Source: Saccharicrinis sp965230625 (GTDB lineage: Bacteria > Bacteroidota > Bacteroidia > Bacteroidales > Marinilabiliaceae). Taken from it: a stretch of DNA of 64,000 nucleotides. The stretch lies in contig CBDDLL010000001.1 in the NCBI GenBank assembly GCA_965230625.1, positions 682,001 through 746,000 of the forward strand, given 5' to 3'. The position numbers and the translations under genes were made by a program. The notes below the pieces were generated by a model. It saw nothing but the letters and a program-made list of their open reading frames with translations. It was not told the DNA's origin and did not search any database. How positions within the stretch are numbered: the first letter of the stretch is position 1; each line of letters starts with the position of its first letter. Of this stretch, positions 43,300 through 53,172 are shown one piece after another.

Positions 43300-45489
43300 A
43301 TGATTAAAACCAAGAAAAGACACCTAATTTTAGGAGGTTTAGTGTTTATTGTTTTTTTATTCTTTTTCTTCTTATCAACATTCGTTAAAAACTACCTGGT
43401 AAAAAATAGCAAGGATATTATCGGACGAAAAGTTACTCTTGATGAACTGCATATTAATTACTTTAAAGTTCAGATAATTGCAAGGGATTTTACTCTTTAT
43501 GAGGAAAATGAAAAGGATACATTCGTTTATTTCAAAGAATTATTGGTTAACTACAGTCCCTGGAAATTATTATCCAATGAATATGCCATTGAGCAAATAC
43601 GCCTTGTGAAACCATATGTTTATATTCTTCAGAATGGAAATGATTTTAATTTTAGCAGTCTTATTCCTCCTTCTGATAGTTCAGTAGTACAAAAAGATAC
43701 TATTCAAGCTGAAGATAAAAATGTAAAGTACTCCATAAGAAATATAGAATTGGTTGATGGTGAGTTTCATTACTACGATAAACAAATTGATAACTTACTT
43801 GATTTTGATAATCTTAACTTAGCTTTACCACTTATTGCTTGGGATAGTCGCAGCAGCGAAATGGGTATGCAGTTCTCCATTGGCAACAACGGATTAGTAA
43901 AAATTGATGCAGAAATTGACCAACAACTGGCCGAATACAACATCAACTTTGGAACTAAAAATATACAACTCAACTCCTTTACTAATTATTTAAAAGACTA
44001 CATGCATATTTCTGAACTATATGGTTTTCTGCAATCCGACATAAAAATAAAAGGAAGCATTGAAAAAGTAGATAATATTCTGGTTTCAGGAAATGTACAA
44101 ATTGATAGTTTAAAGATTACTGATACCAATGAGGATATAATGACTTCTGCAAATTCTATCAGTACTAATTTAGATTCTATTGATTTAGGTAAGATGCGAT
44201 ACATTATAAGCAATGTAATTATTGACAAACCATATATTTCTGCAGCTTTGAATAAAAATATGAGTAATTGGGAATATTTCATTACTCCTATCCTTGCCGA
44301 CACTGTAGAAGTTAATCCAACAGATTCATTACAAATTGATAATGAAGAAGATAATTTATATTACAGAATAGATAATGTAGCCATTAAAAATGGAACCGTT
44401 TTATTTGCTGACAATACTTTGAACAGACCTTTTTCTTATAACATTAGAAACATAAATATTAACTTGAACCATCTTACTGAGAAAAATGATACTATTCCTG
44501 TACGTTTTGCAATGAATTTTAACAACGAAGGCACTTTTCAAGGTAAAACATCATTTAGCATTAATAATCCTCTAATTTTATCTTATAATGCAAAAATAAG
44601 CGATCTCGATTTACATAGTTTCTCACCCTATACCGAATATTACTTAGGTTATCCAATTGTTTCCGGTATGTTTAACTATGATTGCAGTATAGAAATGACA
44701 CCTGAGAAACTGAAAAACAACAACCATTTACTTGTTAGAGAACCTGAATTTGGCAAAAAAACCAAGGACACTACTGCCTATAAATTACCTCTGAAACTTG
44801 CACTATACTTGATTAAAGATGCCAACGACAATGTTGAATTTGAATTACCCGTATCTGGTAATCCTTCGGAGCCTGGATTTAAACTTGGTCCGCTTATCTG
44901 GAAAACCTTTGGTAAGTTTATCGCAAAAACTGCTACTCAACCATTTTCTTCATTAGCTAAATTAGTAGGAACTCATCCCGAAGAACTAGAAATGATCAAG
45001 TTTAATTACACGCAAGATTCACTAATGCATGATCAAAAGAAAGTATTAGATAAAATTGCTCAAATCCTGACTAAAAAAGAAGATCTGATTTTTACCTTCC
45101 GCCAAGAGTCAGCTATTGAAGAAGAGATGTTATTACTAGCTGAAAAGCAGGTTAAACAAAATTATATTAACGATAAAGCCAGCATTGATGAAGCTGACTG
45201 GAGAAAAATACAAGATGCAGATGAGAAATTTATTAATTATTTGAACGATAAATATCCAGAAATAAGTGGCTTATCTAATAAGGAAAGATATCTAAAAACA
45301 ATACAAAAGTCGGAATTAGAATCACTTTTTCAATCTATCTACAAAAAACGAAACCAATTACTATTTGAATATTTAACAGAAACTAAAGGTTGTAATGCTA
45401 ATTCGATAAAAACGTTTAGCGCAGATTTTAATAATATGCCTAAAGAATTGAAGAAGCCAGGATTTAGAGTAGAAGTTTCGGTGGAATAA
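43300..45489 (+). CDS. DUF748 (AsmA-like) domain protein
   Basis: 729 aa. One N-terminal membrane helix (9-28), then an AsmA/DUF748-type beta-rich region: 'IIGRKVTLDELHINYFKVQIIARDFTLYE', 'VNYSPWKLLSNEYAIEQIRLVKPYVYI', 'LSYNAKISDLDLHSFSPYTEYYLGYPIVSGMFNYDC'. The last ~170 residues are helical with many charged residues. Proteins of this superfamily bridge or tether inner and outer membranes and may move phospholipid. It stands alone between two terminators. Confidence 0.85.
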   Translation: MIKTKKRHLILGGLVFIVFLFFFFLSTFVKNYLVKNSKDIIGRKVTLDELHINYFKVQIIARDFTLYEENEKDTFVYFKELLVNYSPWKLLSNEYAIEQIRLVKPYVYILQNGNDFNFSSLIPPSDSSVVQKDTIQAEDKNVKYSIRNIELVDGEFHYYDKQIDNLLDFDNLNLALPLIAWDSRSSEMGMQFSIGNNGLVKIDAEIDQQLAEYNINFGTKNIQLNSFTNYLKDYMHISELYGFLQSDIKIKGSIEKVDNILVSGNVQIDSLKITDTNEDIMTSANSISTNLDSIDLGKMRYIISNVIIDKPYISAALNKNMSNWEYFITPILADTVEVNPTDSLQIDNEEDNLYYRIDNVAIKNGTVLFADNTLNRPFSYNIRNININLNHLTEKNDTIPVRFAMNFNNEGTFQGKTSFSINNPLILSYNAKISDLDLHSFSPYTEYYLGYPIVSGMFNYDCSIEMTPEKLKNNNHLLVREPEFGKKTKDTTAYKLPLKLALYLIKDANDNVEFELPVSGNPSEPGFKLGPLIWKTFGKFIAKTATQPFSSLAKLVGTHPEELEMIKFNYTQDSLMHDQKKVLDKIAQILTKKEDLIFTFRQESAIEEEMLLLAEKQVKQNYINDKASIDEADWRKIQDADEKFINYLNDKYPEISGLSNKERYLKTIQKSELESLFQSIYKKRNQLLFEYLTETKGCNANSIKTFSADFNNMPKELKKPGFRVEVSVE

Positions 45490-45506
45490 TTGAGAGAAAA
45501 TATAAT

Positions 45507-45534
45507 AGAGGTTGTCTAAATTAAAACAACCTCT
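45507..45534. terminator. Bidirectional terminator between convergent genes
   Basis: AGAGGTTGT / ACAACCTCT (9-bp perfect stem, 10-nt loop) between the DUF748 and DUF418 stop codons, with a T-run (CTTTTTAC) on the plus side and A/T-rich DNA on the other. Confidence 0.75.
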
Positions 45535-45545
45535 TAGCTTTTTAC

Positions 45546-46727
45546 TTATCGATTGTTTTTATTCCAATCAACCCAGGTCCAATTATGCCATAATTTCTCC
45601 AAAGGACCTTGTTTGTATTTTTTGATCCACCAATTACAAAATGCAATCTGCAACACAAACAACAGTATTCCAAGCAATAAACTATTGGTTACATTTATCT
45701 TGGGAGCCATGTTTAGGGCAAATGGGAAATATATCAATGATCCAATTACAGATTGAGTGATATAATTGGTTAAACTCATGCGCCCATATGCTTTAAATGG
45801 TTTCATTATTTTTTGAAATGTAATGAACTGTCCTAAAAGTGCAAAAATGCTTACCCAAATAAAAGTAAAACTCAATTTCCACCACATATCAATGGCCACT
45901 CCTATTGAGCGTCTGTAAACAAATTCCCTATCGTCGTAAAAATTAATTCGGAGAAAATAAAAGATAGTAGCAGTTACAATGGCAATAACCAACACATATA
46001 TCCAAGTATTCCTTTTTGCTTTAATATTCTCAAACCATTGGTTTCGTCCAATGAGTAATCCAATTAAAAATAATCCTGCTGTTTGTAAAAAACGACCATT
46101 TTCAATAGCCCACATCATACTCCAGGCTTGTCCAATAGTTGTATTTCCTTTTACTAATGCCCAAATTGTTCCTTCCTGCAAATACATTTTTACACTTTTG
46201 TGCATTCCCCAATTTATTTGCTTAGATAATTCAAAGCTTGTGTCGAATAATTGTCGGAAGAAATAGAATAATTCCAATGGTTGCAAAAGAAAGAATACGG
46301 ATAGTAATAGAATTGCTTTATTACTCCACTTACGAACCATAAATAATACAACTCCCACAACTGCGTATAACATTAGTACTTCACCCGGAAAAAATGCTGC
46401 ATTTATGCAAGCAAAACCAGCTAGTAACAGTAATCTCCAAAGATATCTTCCTCCAAACTCATTTCCTTTGGCTTTAGCCTTTTTATATTGTAAATAAAAA
46501 GTAAACCCAAAAAGTATGGCAAATATGGAGTAGGTTTTTCCTCCAAAAAGAAAGAACATGGTATCAAAAATACTTCGATCTGTTTCACTCATTCCCCTAA
46601 AACCACCCGGAAAAATATATAGATTAAAACGCTCGATATTATGCAAAAGCATAATTGCCATTATGGCAAAACCTCTTAAGATATCTACTATCTCTATTCT
46701 GTTGTTGGAAACCAATTGCCTGTTCAT
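45546..46727 (-). CDS. DUF418 multi-pass membrane protein
   Basis: 393 aa with about eight to ten hydrophobic segments. The N-terminal 'RIEIVDILRGFAIMAIMLLH' block is shared by DUF418 and acyltransferase_3 proteins; the C-terminal 'FKAYGRMSLTNYITQSVIGSLIYFPF', '...CNWWIKKYKQGPLEKLWH' is the DUF418 signature. Thought to act on envelope molecules, function unknown. Monocistronic. Confidence 0.88.
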   Translation of the reverse strand: MNRQLVSNNRIEIVDILRGFAIMAIMLLHNIERFNLYIFPGGFRGMSETDRSIFDTMFFLFGGKTYSIFAILFGFTFYLQYKKAKAKGNEFGGRYLWRLLLLAGFACINAAFFPGEVLMLYAVVGVVLFMVRKWSNKAILLLSVFFLLQPLELFYFFRQLFDTSFELSKQINWGMHKSVKMYLQEGTIWALVKGNTTIGQAWSMMWAIENGRFLQTAGLFLIGLLIGRNQWFENIKAKRNTWIYVLVIAIVTATIFYFLRINFYDDREFVYRRSIGVAIDMWWKLSFTFIWVSIFALLGQFITFQKIMKPFKAYGRMSLTNYITQSVIGSLIYFPFALNMAPKINVTNSLLLGILLFVLQIAFCNWWIKKYKQGPLEKLWHNWTWVDWNKNNR

Positions 46728-46849
46728 ACCTAAATTTTAAAAGCTGCAAAAATAAATATTTAGCTATGATATAGAACTAGTACCTATAAGGTTTTCATCA
46801 ATAAAACAATTTAACTGGGAGAGATAATAAAGGTAGAAAGTTATTTAGT

Positions 46850-46886
46850 AAAAAAACCTACTTCATCTGTATACAGATAAAGTAGG
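46850..46886 (-). terminator. Terminator of the InlB-repeat lipoprotein gene
   Basis: CCTACTT-c-ATCTGTA / TACAGAT-a-AAGTAGG forms a 14-bp stem with one mismatch. On the minus strand it ends in seven T residues, 12 nt after the stop at 46898. Confidence 0.88.
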
Positions 46887-46897
46887 CCAAATATTTT

Positions 46898-48079
46898 TTA
46901 TAACCCCCAATAATCAATATCATAATAGTTAGTTACCCAGGAAGATCCACTTCCTTGTATAACTATTCTACTTGAACTGGAAAATCCTCCAAAGTCATCA
47001 ACAACATTTACAGGAACAATACAAATAGTGAATCTATTAAATGGTATTGACGAACCTATACCACTTAAAATATCTTCAGAATCAACTCTTGTTGTTGTAT
47101 TGGTAATTAAATCAAAACCAAAACTATACTCTACAACACCTGTAAAGTTTCCTACTTTCTTAAGCATTAAATATCCGTCACATTCTACAGCCTTCCAATC
47201 TATTATAAAATTTTTTATTTCGATATATCGTAATACGTATTTAGGCTCTGGAAAGCTTTCAGGAATTACAATTTTAGTTATTAATGGGCTCTCAAGACTT
47301 TCGTGTGATAATTCTACATCAAGCTCCTTTCCTACCTCAATATCAGATGCAGAAAAGCTATAAAAACCATTATTAAGCTCTAATGTTTGGATACCAATTT
47401 TTAATGTTGCTGGCTTATCTTTGTTACTAATAGGTTTAAATATAGCTTTTACTTTATAGTAATAAGTTTGATTGGATTTGTTCTTAACTCTTGTAAACTC
47501 TAAATTAAAATCTGGTTTACTAGTCCCTTCATCATTTTTTACAAAGTGAGCTTTAACATTTAGATCATTGGATAATGTAACTGTTACTTCGCTTTGATCA
47601 TTAGATAGACCTTCCCATCCTACAAATGAATAACCATTGTTAGCAATAGCTTCTAACTTAACTTCATCTCCTTTATTGTATGAATCTTTCTCAGGTGTTA
47701 CTTTAACCTTTCCTGATGTTTCATTCCAACTAATATGTAGTTTAACCTCTTCATTGTCCTGCTGTTCTCCAAAAACAGCTTGAATGGCCACTTCATTCTC
47801 TATTTTATAATTTATTGGATTTTCAGATGAATAGAATTCCCCATCAACAACCCATTTCTCAAATTCAAACCCTTCCTTAGGATCGGCAGATAATTCAACA
47901 GTTGTACCCTTTTCAAACTTTGTATTCTCTTGATCAATTGTAATATTTCCTGTTTTTTCATCACAAATTAAAGTCAATTCGACCTTTTCTGGTTCTTCTT
48001 TATTATCACTATCGCTTTCACAGCTAATTGATAACAAACTCATTACAAAACAAATGAGTAAAATAAAATTAATCTTCAT
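46898..48079 (-). CDS. Surface lipoprotein with divergent InlB B-repeats
   Basis: 393 aa from the ATG at 48079; an upstream ATG at 48109 precedes the signal peptide by 10 residues and is rejected. MKINFILLICFVMSLLSISC is a lipoprotein signal (Cys20) followed by an acidic stretch (ESDSDNKEEPE), a Bacteroidota surface-export pattern. Two bacterial repeats ('GTTVELSADPKEGFEFEKWV', 'GDEVKLEAIANNGYSFVGWEG') occupy about 40-180; the rest is beta-rich and unrecognised. Likely adhesin or binding protein. Single gene with its own terminator. Confidence 0.85.
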   Translation of the reverse strand: MKINFILLICFVMSLLSISCESDSDNKEEPEKVELTLICDEKTGNITIDQENTKFEKGTTVELSADPKEGFEFEKWVVDGEFYSSENPINYKIENEVAIQAVFGEQQDNEEVKLHISWNETSGKVKVTPEKDSYNKGDEVKLEAIANNGYSFVGWEGLSNDQSEVTVTLSNDLNVKAHFVKNDEGTSKPDFNLEFTRVKNKSNQTYYYKVKAIFKPISNKDKPATLKIGIQTLELNNGFYSFSASDIEVGKELDVELSHESLESPLITKIVIPESFPEPKYVLRYIEIKNFIIDWKAVECDGYLMLKKVGNFTGVVEYSFGFDLITNTTTRVDSEDILSGIGSSIPFNRFTICIVPVNVVDDFGGFSSSSRIVIQGSGSSWVTNYYDIDYWGL

Positions 48080-48682
48080 AATTACATTTTTAGGTTTATT
48101 ATTTAACATTCAATAATCACATGTATAATTAACGTGTTTATTAACTTAATATTATATTAGTATTATACCGCGTTCTCTATTAAATTAAACACAAACACAT
48201 TTACATCTTGATATATAATCATATGTAAATATCAATATTACTCTTTTAACAATTTGACATGTATTTTAATTATCTTAATTTATTTTGATTTGAATCCAAT
48301 TTGGACAAAAGAAAGACAATTTTTAAGACAGTGAAAGATTCCATTTTTTGATATGTAAAAGCATTAAGTTAACATAAGATTTAAGAAAACCAAGTTTAAG
48401 TTTCCTATCATACAAATTACAAGTAAACTAATATTCAACTATTATTTCTTATATATTTGTAGACTTTATTAGAGATTAATCTATTAAATACTTTATGAAT
48501 GAACCAAATTTTTTAATCTTAAGATTAAAAGTTAAATCTCGAATGTTGCAATTAACTAGCACATTTCATTTTTAATTTGATGATTTTAAACATTCAAATA
48601 AATAGATATCTAACAATAAAAGAATCCAAGCAATTTCCTAATGTAATCAACTATATGAGAATTAATAGAATATTTTTACTCC
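48080..48682. other. 603-bp intergenic region between divergent genes
   Basis: AT-rich, no gene seen. TATATTTG near 48453 matches a -7 element on the plus strand but lies far (about 220 nt) from the next gene. No repeat recognised. Confidence 0.4.
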
Positions 48683-50278
48683 ATGAACAAGATTGTAGGA
48701 TTTACAATATCTAAGAATGAAATCCAGCATAATGATGTTGATATTTTCAATTCGGGAATAACATTAGTTTCCTTTTCTAAATTAGGATACAATATATATT
48801 TATGGGGAATAGGAGAACTAAAAAAATGCATTGTTAATGGTGCATATACCATGGCATTCCCATTATCAAATAACTTATTAGATAGAAATACTTTAATAAC
48901 AGTAAATGATGATCGTATTCTAATTGAGAACGATTGGTTAGGTACAATTCCCATTTTTTACAACTTAAAAGATAAAATTATATCAACTTTATCTTTAAAG
49001 GTTCTCACGAATAACAATATTAATCAAAGAGGATTAAGAAATTACTTAAAATATGGATATTCTGTTTTCCAAGAAACAATGTATAAAGATGTATCATTCT
49101 TAAGGTATTACTCTAAAATAGATGTTACAAAAAATAATATTAAAATAGAATACAAAAATGATCCTGCAAAATCCCTCGAATTATTTAAAGAGACAACTAA
49201 TGAAAAAGAAGTAATATCATTAATAGATAAGTATATAAACTCGGTTGAGACAAATACAAAAGGTGATATTATTATCCCTACTTCAGGTGGTTTTGATTCA
49301 AGACTTCTTAATATTTTTGTTAAAGATAAGACGAGAATTAAATCATATACTTATGGTATTAGTAGTAATCAAAAGAAAAGTAGAGAGGTAGTATATGCTA
49401 AAAAATTAGCTGAATTATTAAACACAAAATGGGAGCAAATTGAAATATCATCTTTTTATAAATACATTCCGCAATGGTATAAATTGTTTGGTTTTTCGAC
49501 TCATTTACATGGAATGTACCATATACAATTCTATGAGCAGATTTTTAAATCAATAATACAAGGTGGCAAACATACCCTACTTAGTGGTATTATTGGAGAT
49601 GGATGGTCTGGAAATATTCTTTATCCAAATATAAACAGTGTAGATAAAATTTTTAACCTTGGATATACTCATGGAATGTCTATTGAAGAACAAAAAATAT
49701 TAAATCTAGATTCATATGCAGAAAGGGCTCTTTTTGAGGAAAATAAAGAAGCATTAAGCAATAAAGGATTTGCCCTTATTATGTCCATGAGAATGAAAAT
49801 TATGCTGCTACAGTACTTAACTTGTTTACCAGAATACTTTGGAATTCAGGTATGGACACCATTTCTTAACTTTGACATTGTAATTAAAATGCTAAATATC
49901 CCTGAAAAGCGATGGAAAAAACGAATGTGGCAAGTAGATTTTTTTAAATCAAAAAATCTTTGGCTTGAGGAGATGAATTTAAAATGGTCAAAGAGTAATA
50001 GGCTAAATTTTATTGCTGCTAGTCAATATAACTTTCCAATGCTCAAAAAAGAAGTTTTTAATGGTATAATTGATAATAAGCATATTGATCACATCAATAA
50101 AATATTAAATAAACAATCGATAAAAAGTATATATACAAACAAGCTCTTAACTACACCAATAATAAAAGAGGTGTTAAAACGTCTTGGATTTAAAGACCAC
50201 TATATAAAAGCACTTTGCGAATACTTGGTATTAAAATCAATAGAGTTATCTATAAATCAAAAAGAAGTAAATGACTAA
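48683..50278 (+). CDS. Asparagine-synthase-like amidotransferase without the glutaminase cysteine
   Basis: 531 aa. The PP-loop SGGFDSR (201-207) and 'IPTSGGFDSRLLNIFVKDKT' identify the asparagine-synthetase C-terminal domain; downstream 'LLSGIIGDGWSGNILYP' and 'EYFGIQVWTPFLNFDIVIKML' fit. The ~195-residue N-terminal part keeps the shape of the Ntn glutaminase region ('NDWLGTIPIFYN', 'LRNYLKYGYS'), but the protein begins MNKIVG with no Cys2, so it cannot hydrolyse glutamine in the standard way. It overlaps the CapA-like gene by 8 bp. In polysaccharide loci such enzymes amidate sugar acids; ammonia or another nucleophile may be used. Confidence 0.82.
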   Translation: MNKIVGFTISKNEIQHNDVDIFNSGITLVSFSKLGYNIYLWGIGELKKCIVNGAYTMAFPLSNNLLDRNTLITVNDDRILIENDWLGTIPIFYNLKDKIISTLSLKVLTNNNINQRGLRNYLKYGYSVFQETMYKDVSFLRYYSKIDVTKNNIKIEYKNDPAKSLELFKETTNEKEVISLIDKYINSVETNTKGDIIIPTSGGFDSRLLNIFVKDKTRIKSYTYGISSNQKKSREVVYAKKLAELLNTKWEQIEISSFYKYIPQWYKLFGFSTHLHGMYHIQFYEQIFKSIIQGGKHTLLSGIIGDGWSGNILYPNINSVDKIFNLGYTHGMSIEEQKILNLDSYAERALFEENKEALSNKGFALIMSMRMKIMLLQYLTCLPEYFGIQVWTPFLNFDIVIKMLNIPEKRWKKRMWQVDFFKSKNLWLEEMNLKWSKSNRLNFIAASQYNFPMLKKEVFNGIIDNKHIDHINKILNKQSIKSIYTNKLLTTPIIKEVLKRLGFKDHYIKALCEYLVLKSIELSINQKEVND

Positions 50279-51395
50279 ACTTTTTTTTTGCGGAGATATT
50301 TATATCTCCAATTCTGTAAAATTCATCAACGAATCTCTATCAAAACAGATAAAAAAACATGATTATGTTATCGGAAACTTGGAAGCTCCAATTACTACAA
50401 ATACGAGCATTGCACCCAAAGCCGGTCCGTCATTAAAGCAGAATTCTAACATTGTTACTTCTCTTAAAAATGAAGGATTTACACATGTTACTTTAGCTAA
50501 CAATCACATTTTTGATTATGGTGTAAAAGGACTTGATGATACAATTGAAGTTCTTAATAAAAACAATATTTCATATTGTGGAGCAAGCACCAAAAGGCAA
50601 GAAGTATATTCGCCTATGGTAATTAATTCAAACGAAGGTACAATTGCAATATTTTCGTTCAGCGAAGCAGAATTTGGAGTTTTACTTGAGGATGAAAGTA
50701 ATTGTGGTTATGGATATATTAATGCATCACACGTTAATGATTTAATTAAAGATGCTAAGATTAATTACGATATTACTATCATTTGTGCCCATGTTGGAGT
50801 TGAAAATATTGATTTACCTATTCCTATATGGAAAAAACGATTTAAAGAGTTATGCGATGTTGGTGTAGATGCTATTATTGCGCATCATCCTCACGTACCT
50901 CAAGGTTTTGAAATTTACAAAGGGAAGCCCATATATTACAGTTTAGGTAATTTTTTTATGGAGTATGGAAAAGTACTAGATATAGAGGATTGGTCTTATT
51001 CTGTTTCTTTAAATATAAAATCAGGTAAAATTCATACTTATAATTGCATTCCACATATTAGAAGAAAAAGTAAACTTTTTTATTATCAAGAAGGCTTAAA
51101 AAAAATAGATATTCTAAACAATAAGCTTACTGATAATTATAATTCTGAAGTGAAAAGAATTATACTAAAACTATATGACGATTTATATCAACATGATGTT
51201 AAAAGAAGTGTTTTAGGATATTCGACCAATTCATCTATATTTAAGCGGATTAAACGTATTATTGCAATGCGTATACTTAAACGAAAGAATAGATTTAATA
51301 ATGCAATGATTCAGTATCACCTTTTTTTAAAAGACTCACATAGATATATGATAACTGAAGGTATTAGATTGAAATTTTTTAAAGAAACCAACTAA
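50271..51395 (+). CDS. CapA/PgsA-family capsule-synthesis-type metallophosphatase fold protein
   Basis: 374 aa. Family blocks: 'LFFCGDIYIS' (first metal Asp), 'YVIGNLEAPIT', 'HVTLANNHIFDYGVKGLDDT', 'IICAHVG', 'VDAIIAHHPHVPQGFEIYKGKPIYYSLGNF'. No signal peptide is evident, unlike Bacillus CapA. The C-terminal ~100 residues are basic. Translationally coupled (8-bp overlap) to the asparagine-synthase-like gene, which suggests a shared role in making or modifying a surface polymer. Confidence 0.88.
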   Translation: MTKLFFCGDIYISNSVKFINESLSKQIKKHDYVIGNLEAPITTNTSIAPKAGPSLKQNSNIVTSLKNEGFTHVTLANNHIFDYGVKGLDDTIEVLNKNNISYCGASTKRQEVYSPMVINSNEGTIAIFSFSEAEFGVLLEDESNCGYGYINASHVNDLIKDAKINYDITIICAHVGVENIDLPIPIWKKRFKELCDVGVDAIIAHHPHVPQGFEIYKGKPIYYSLGNFFMEYGKVLDIEDWSYSVSLNIKSGKIHTYNCIPHIRRKSKLFYYQEGLKKIDILNNKLTDNYNSEVKRIILKLYDDLYQHDVKRSVLGYSTNSSIFKRIKRIIAMRILKRKNRFNNAMIQYHLFLKDSHRYMITEGIRLKFFKETN

Positions 51396-52873
51396 ATCAT
51401 CGTTTTTATTTGATGAATGTTTTTAATAAATCTAGTCAATACTAACATTACTATAAAAAGTATAGAAACCACAGTAGATTTAACTACTATATTAATCCCT
51501 GAGTTGAATATTTCATTAAATCCAGTTTCCAACAAAGGAATATATTGAGTTAGAACTAGTGCAACAAAGCCACTTAAAGCAATTTTAAATGAGTCAAAAT
51601 ATAGAATTAAAACATTCATCTTAACGTAAACAAATACCAATATTAATACAATGTGTAATAGCTTGGATAGAGCTGTAGATAATGCAGCTCCAGTTATACC
51701 CCATATTGGTATAAAAAGTAGGTTAAAAATTATAACAGATACACCTAATACAATTGTAAAAAATGTAGATGCTCTATAATATTTACTATTTTTTAACATT
51801 ACACCCCCTAAACCCATAAAGCAAAAAAATATATGAGATAATGAAATATATAAAACAACCCATTTACCCTCTAAATATGAAGGTTTAAGTATACCTAGAA
51901 TTAAATCGATATTTACCCAGATATTAATAAATATAAAAAAACCCAATAACACTTGCGATATACTACTTTTTTTTAGTAGAACCTTTACATTATCATAATC
52001 TCTCTCATGCATTAACTTGGCTATTACAGGAGTGCCAATTTTACCCATTGAGGTTCGGGGAATACTTGTTAACGTTCCAAAATAGTTTGTTATCGAATAA
52101 ATCCCAGTTTCTCTTAAACCTAAATAATAACTTATCATGTATTTATCTATGTAAGTCGCTAAAATTTCGCTTAATCCAGATAGTACAAAATAAATTCCAA
52201 CACTTAATATTTTTTTAAAATGAGATAAATACAACGAAAGCCTAGGTAATTTGAAATTAATATCTCTTCTTTTAAACATGTAAATTAGAAGTGCTATTAC
52301 AGGAATAGCCATGTTTAAAATATATAATAGCATAAATAGCTTAAAGGAAATTAACTTATAAAAATATAATACAGTTAAAATAAGTATTAAAATTCTTACA
52401 ATAACATCTTTATACAAGTTGCCTATACTTGAGTTAAATGTTGAGGAACTAAAAATATCAGTAATTAAAAAGGCAATAGTAAAAAACGTTAAAGGGTATA
52501 TAAGATGGTAATATTGACTTTGTAAGGATGTATCAGTATCTCTTGTCGTTAAAAAAAAATCTCCCCAGAAAATAAAAACGATTGTAAATAAAATAAAACC
52601 AATGCTCGCATATAGAGTGATAAATGAAAAAAAAGAGTTATGCGCATTTTCTTTATTCCTAAATACTGGAAAAAAATAATTAATTATACCAACACTTCCT
52701 AAAGAAGCAAATTGTGCAGATACTGCAGAAACTGTAATAAGAATATTTATTAAGCCAATCTGTTCTTCCGAAAAAATAATAGGAAACAACAAGGCAACAT
52801 TTATTCCACCTAAGATGACTCCTAAATATGAATAAATAGTACCTTTTAACGTTTGTTTTTGTACAATACCCAA
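51392..52873 (-). CDS. Polysaccharide flippase (Wzx/MATE-like, polysaccharide_synt family)
   Basis: 493 aa with 12-14 hydrophobic segments across the length, few charged residues between them. The opening 'VQKQTLKGTIYSYLGVILGGINVALLFP' and 'NYFGTLTSIPRTSMGKIGTPVIAKLMHERD' are typical of Wzx/PST transporters. It would flip lipid-linked oligosaccharide across the inner membrane. It converges with the CapA-like gene, their stop codons overlapping by 4 bp. Confidence 0.9.
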   Translation of the reverse strand: MGIVQKQTLKGTIYSYLGVILGGINVALLFPIIFSEEQIGLINILITVSAVSAQFASLGSVGIINYFFPVFRNKENAHNSFFSFITLYASIGFILFTIVFIFWGDFFLTTRDTDTSLQSQYYHLIYPLTFFTIAFLITDIFSSSTFNSSIGNLYKDVIVRILILILTVLYFYKLISFKLFMLLYILNMAIPVIALLIYMFKRRDINFKLPRLSLYLSHFKKILSVGIYFVLSGLSEILATYIDKYMISYYLGLRETGIYSITNYFGTLTSIPRTSMGKIGTPVIAKLMHERDYDNVKVLLKKSSISQVLLGFFIFINIWVNIDLILGILKPSYLEGKWVVLYISLSHIFFCFMGLGGVMLKNSKYYRASTFFTIVLGVSVIIFNLLFIPIWGITGAALSTALSKLLHIVLILVFVYVKMNVLILYFDSFKIALSGFVALVLTQYIPLLETGFNEIFNSGINIVVKSTVVSILFIVMLVLTRFIKNIHQIKTMI

Positions 52874-52965
52874 ATTGAATTTATTATAAAAAGTTAATAA
52901 TATTTAGCAAAGAAAGTAATTTTAATGCTTGTTTATACATTGACTTTTACAATATTCGCAATGTA

Positions 52966-53127
52966 AGAAACTGTTTAAATTTTGTTTTTGTGAGTTATTT
53001 TGAAAGAATTAAGTTCTCAGATGAGATAAAATTGATGCGAATAGCATCGCTATTTAAAGAAATTTTGCAGAAATATGAGGGCTTAAGTCGCCAAAATAAA
53101 CCGAAGGATAAAACTTAAACAGTTTCT
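52966..53127. mobile_element. 162-bp MITE-like element with 18-bp inverted ends
   Basis: AGAAACTGTTTAAATTTT (52966-52983) matches the complement of 53110-53127 at 17 of 18 positions. The interior has no ORF. It sits in the gap between two divergent genes of the polysaccharide locus. Target duplication not resolved. Confidence 0.6.
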
Positions 53128-53172
53128 AAATATATAGCTGGAATTAAATTTAGATTAATTGAAAATCCATTT

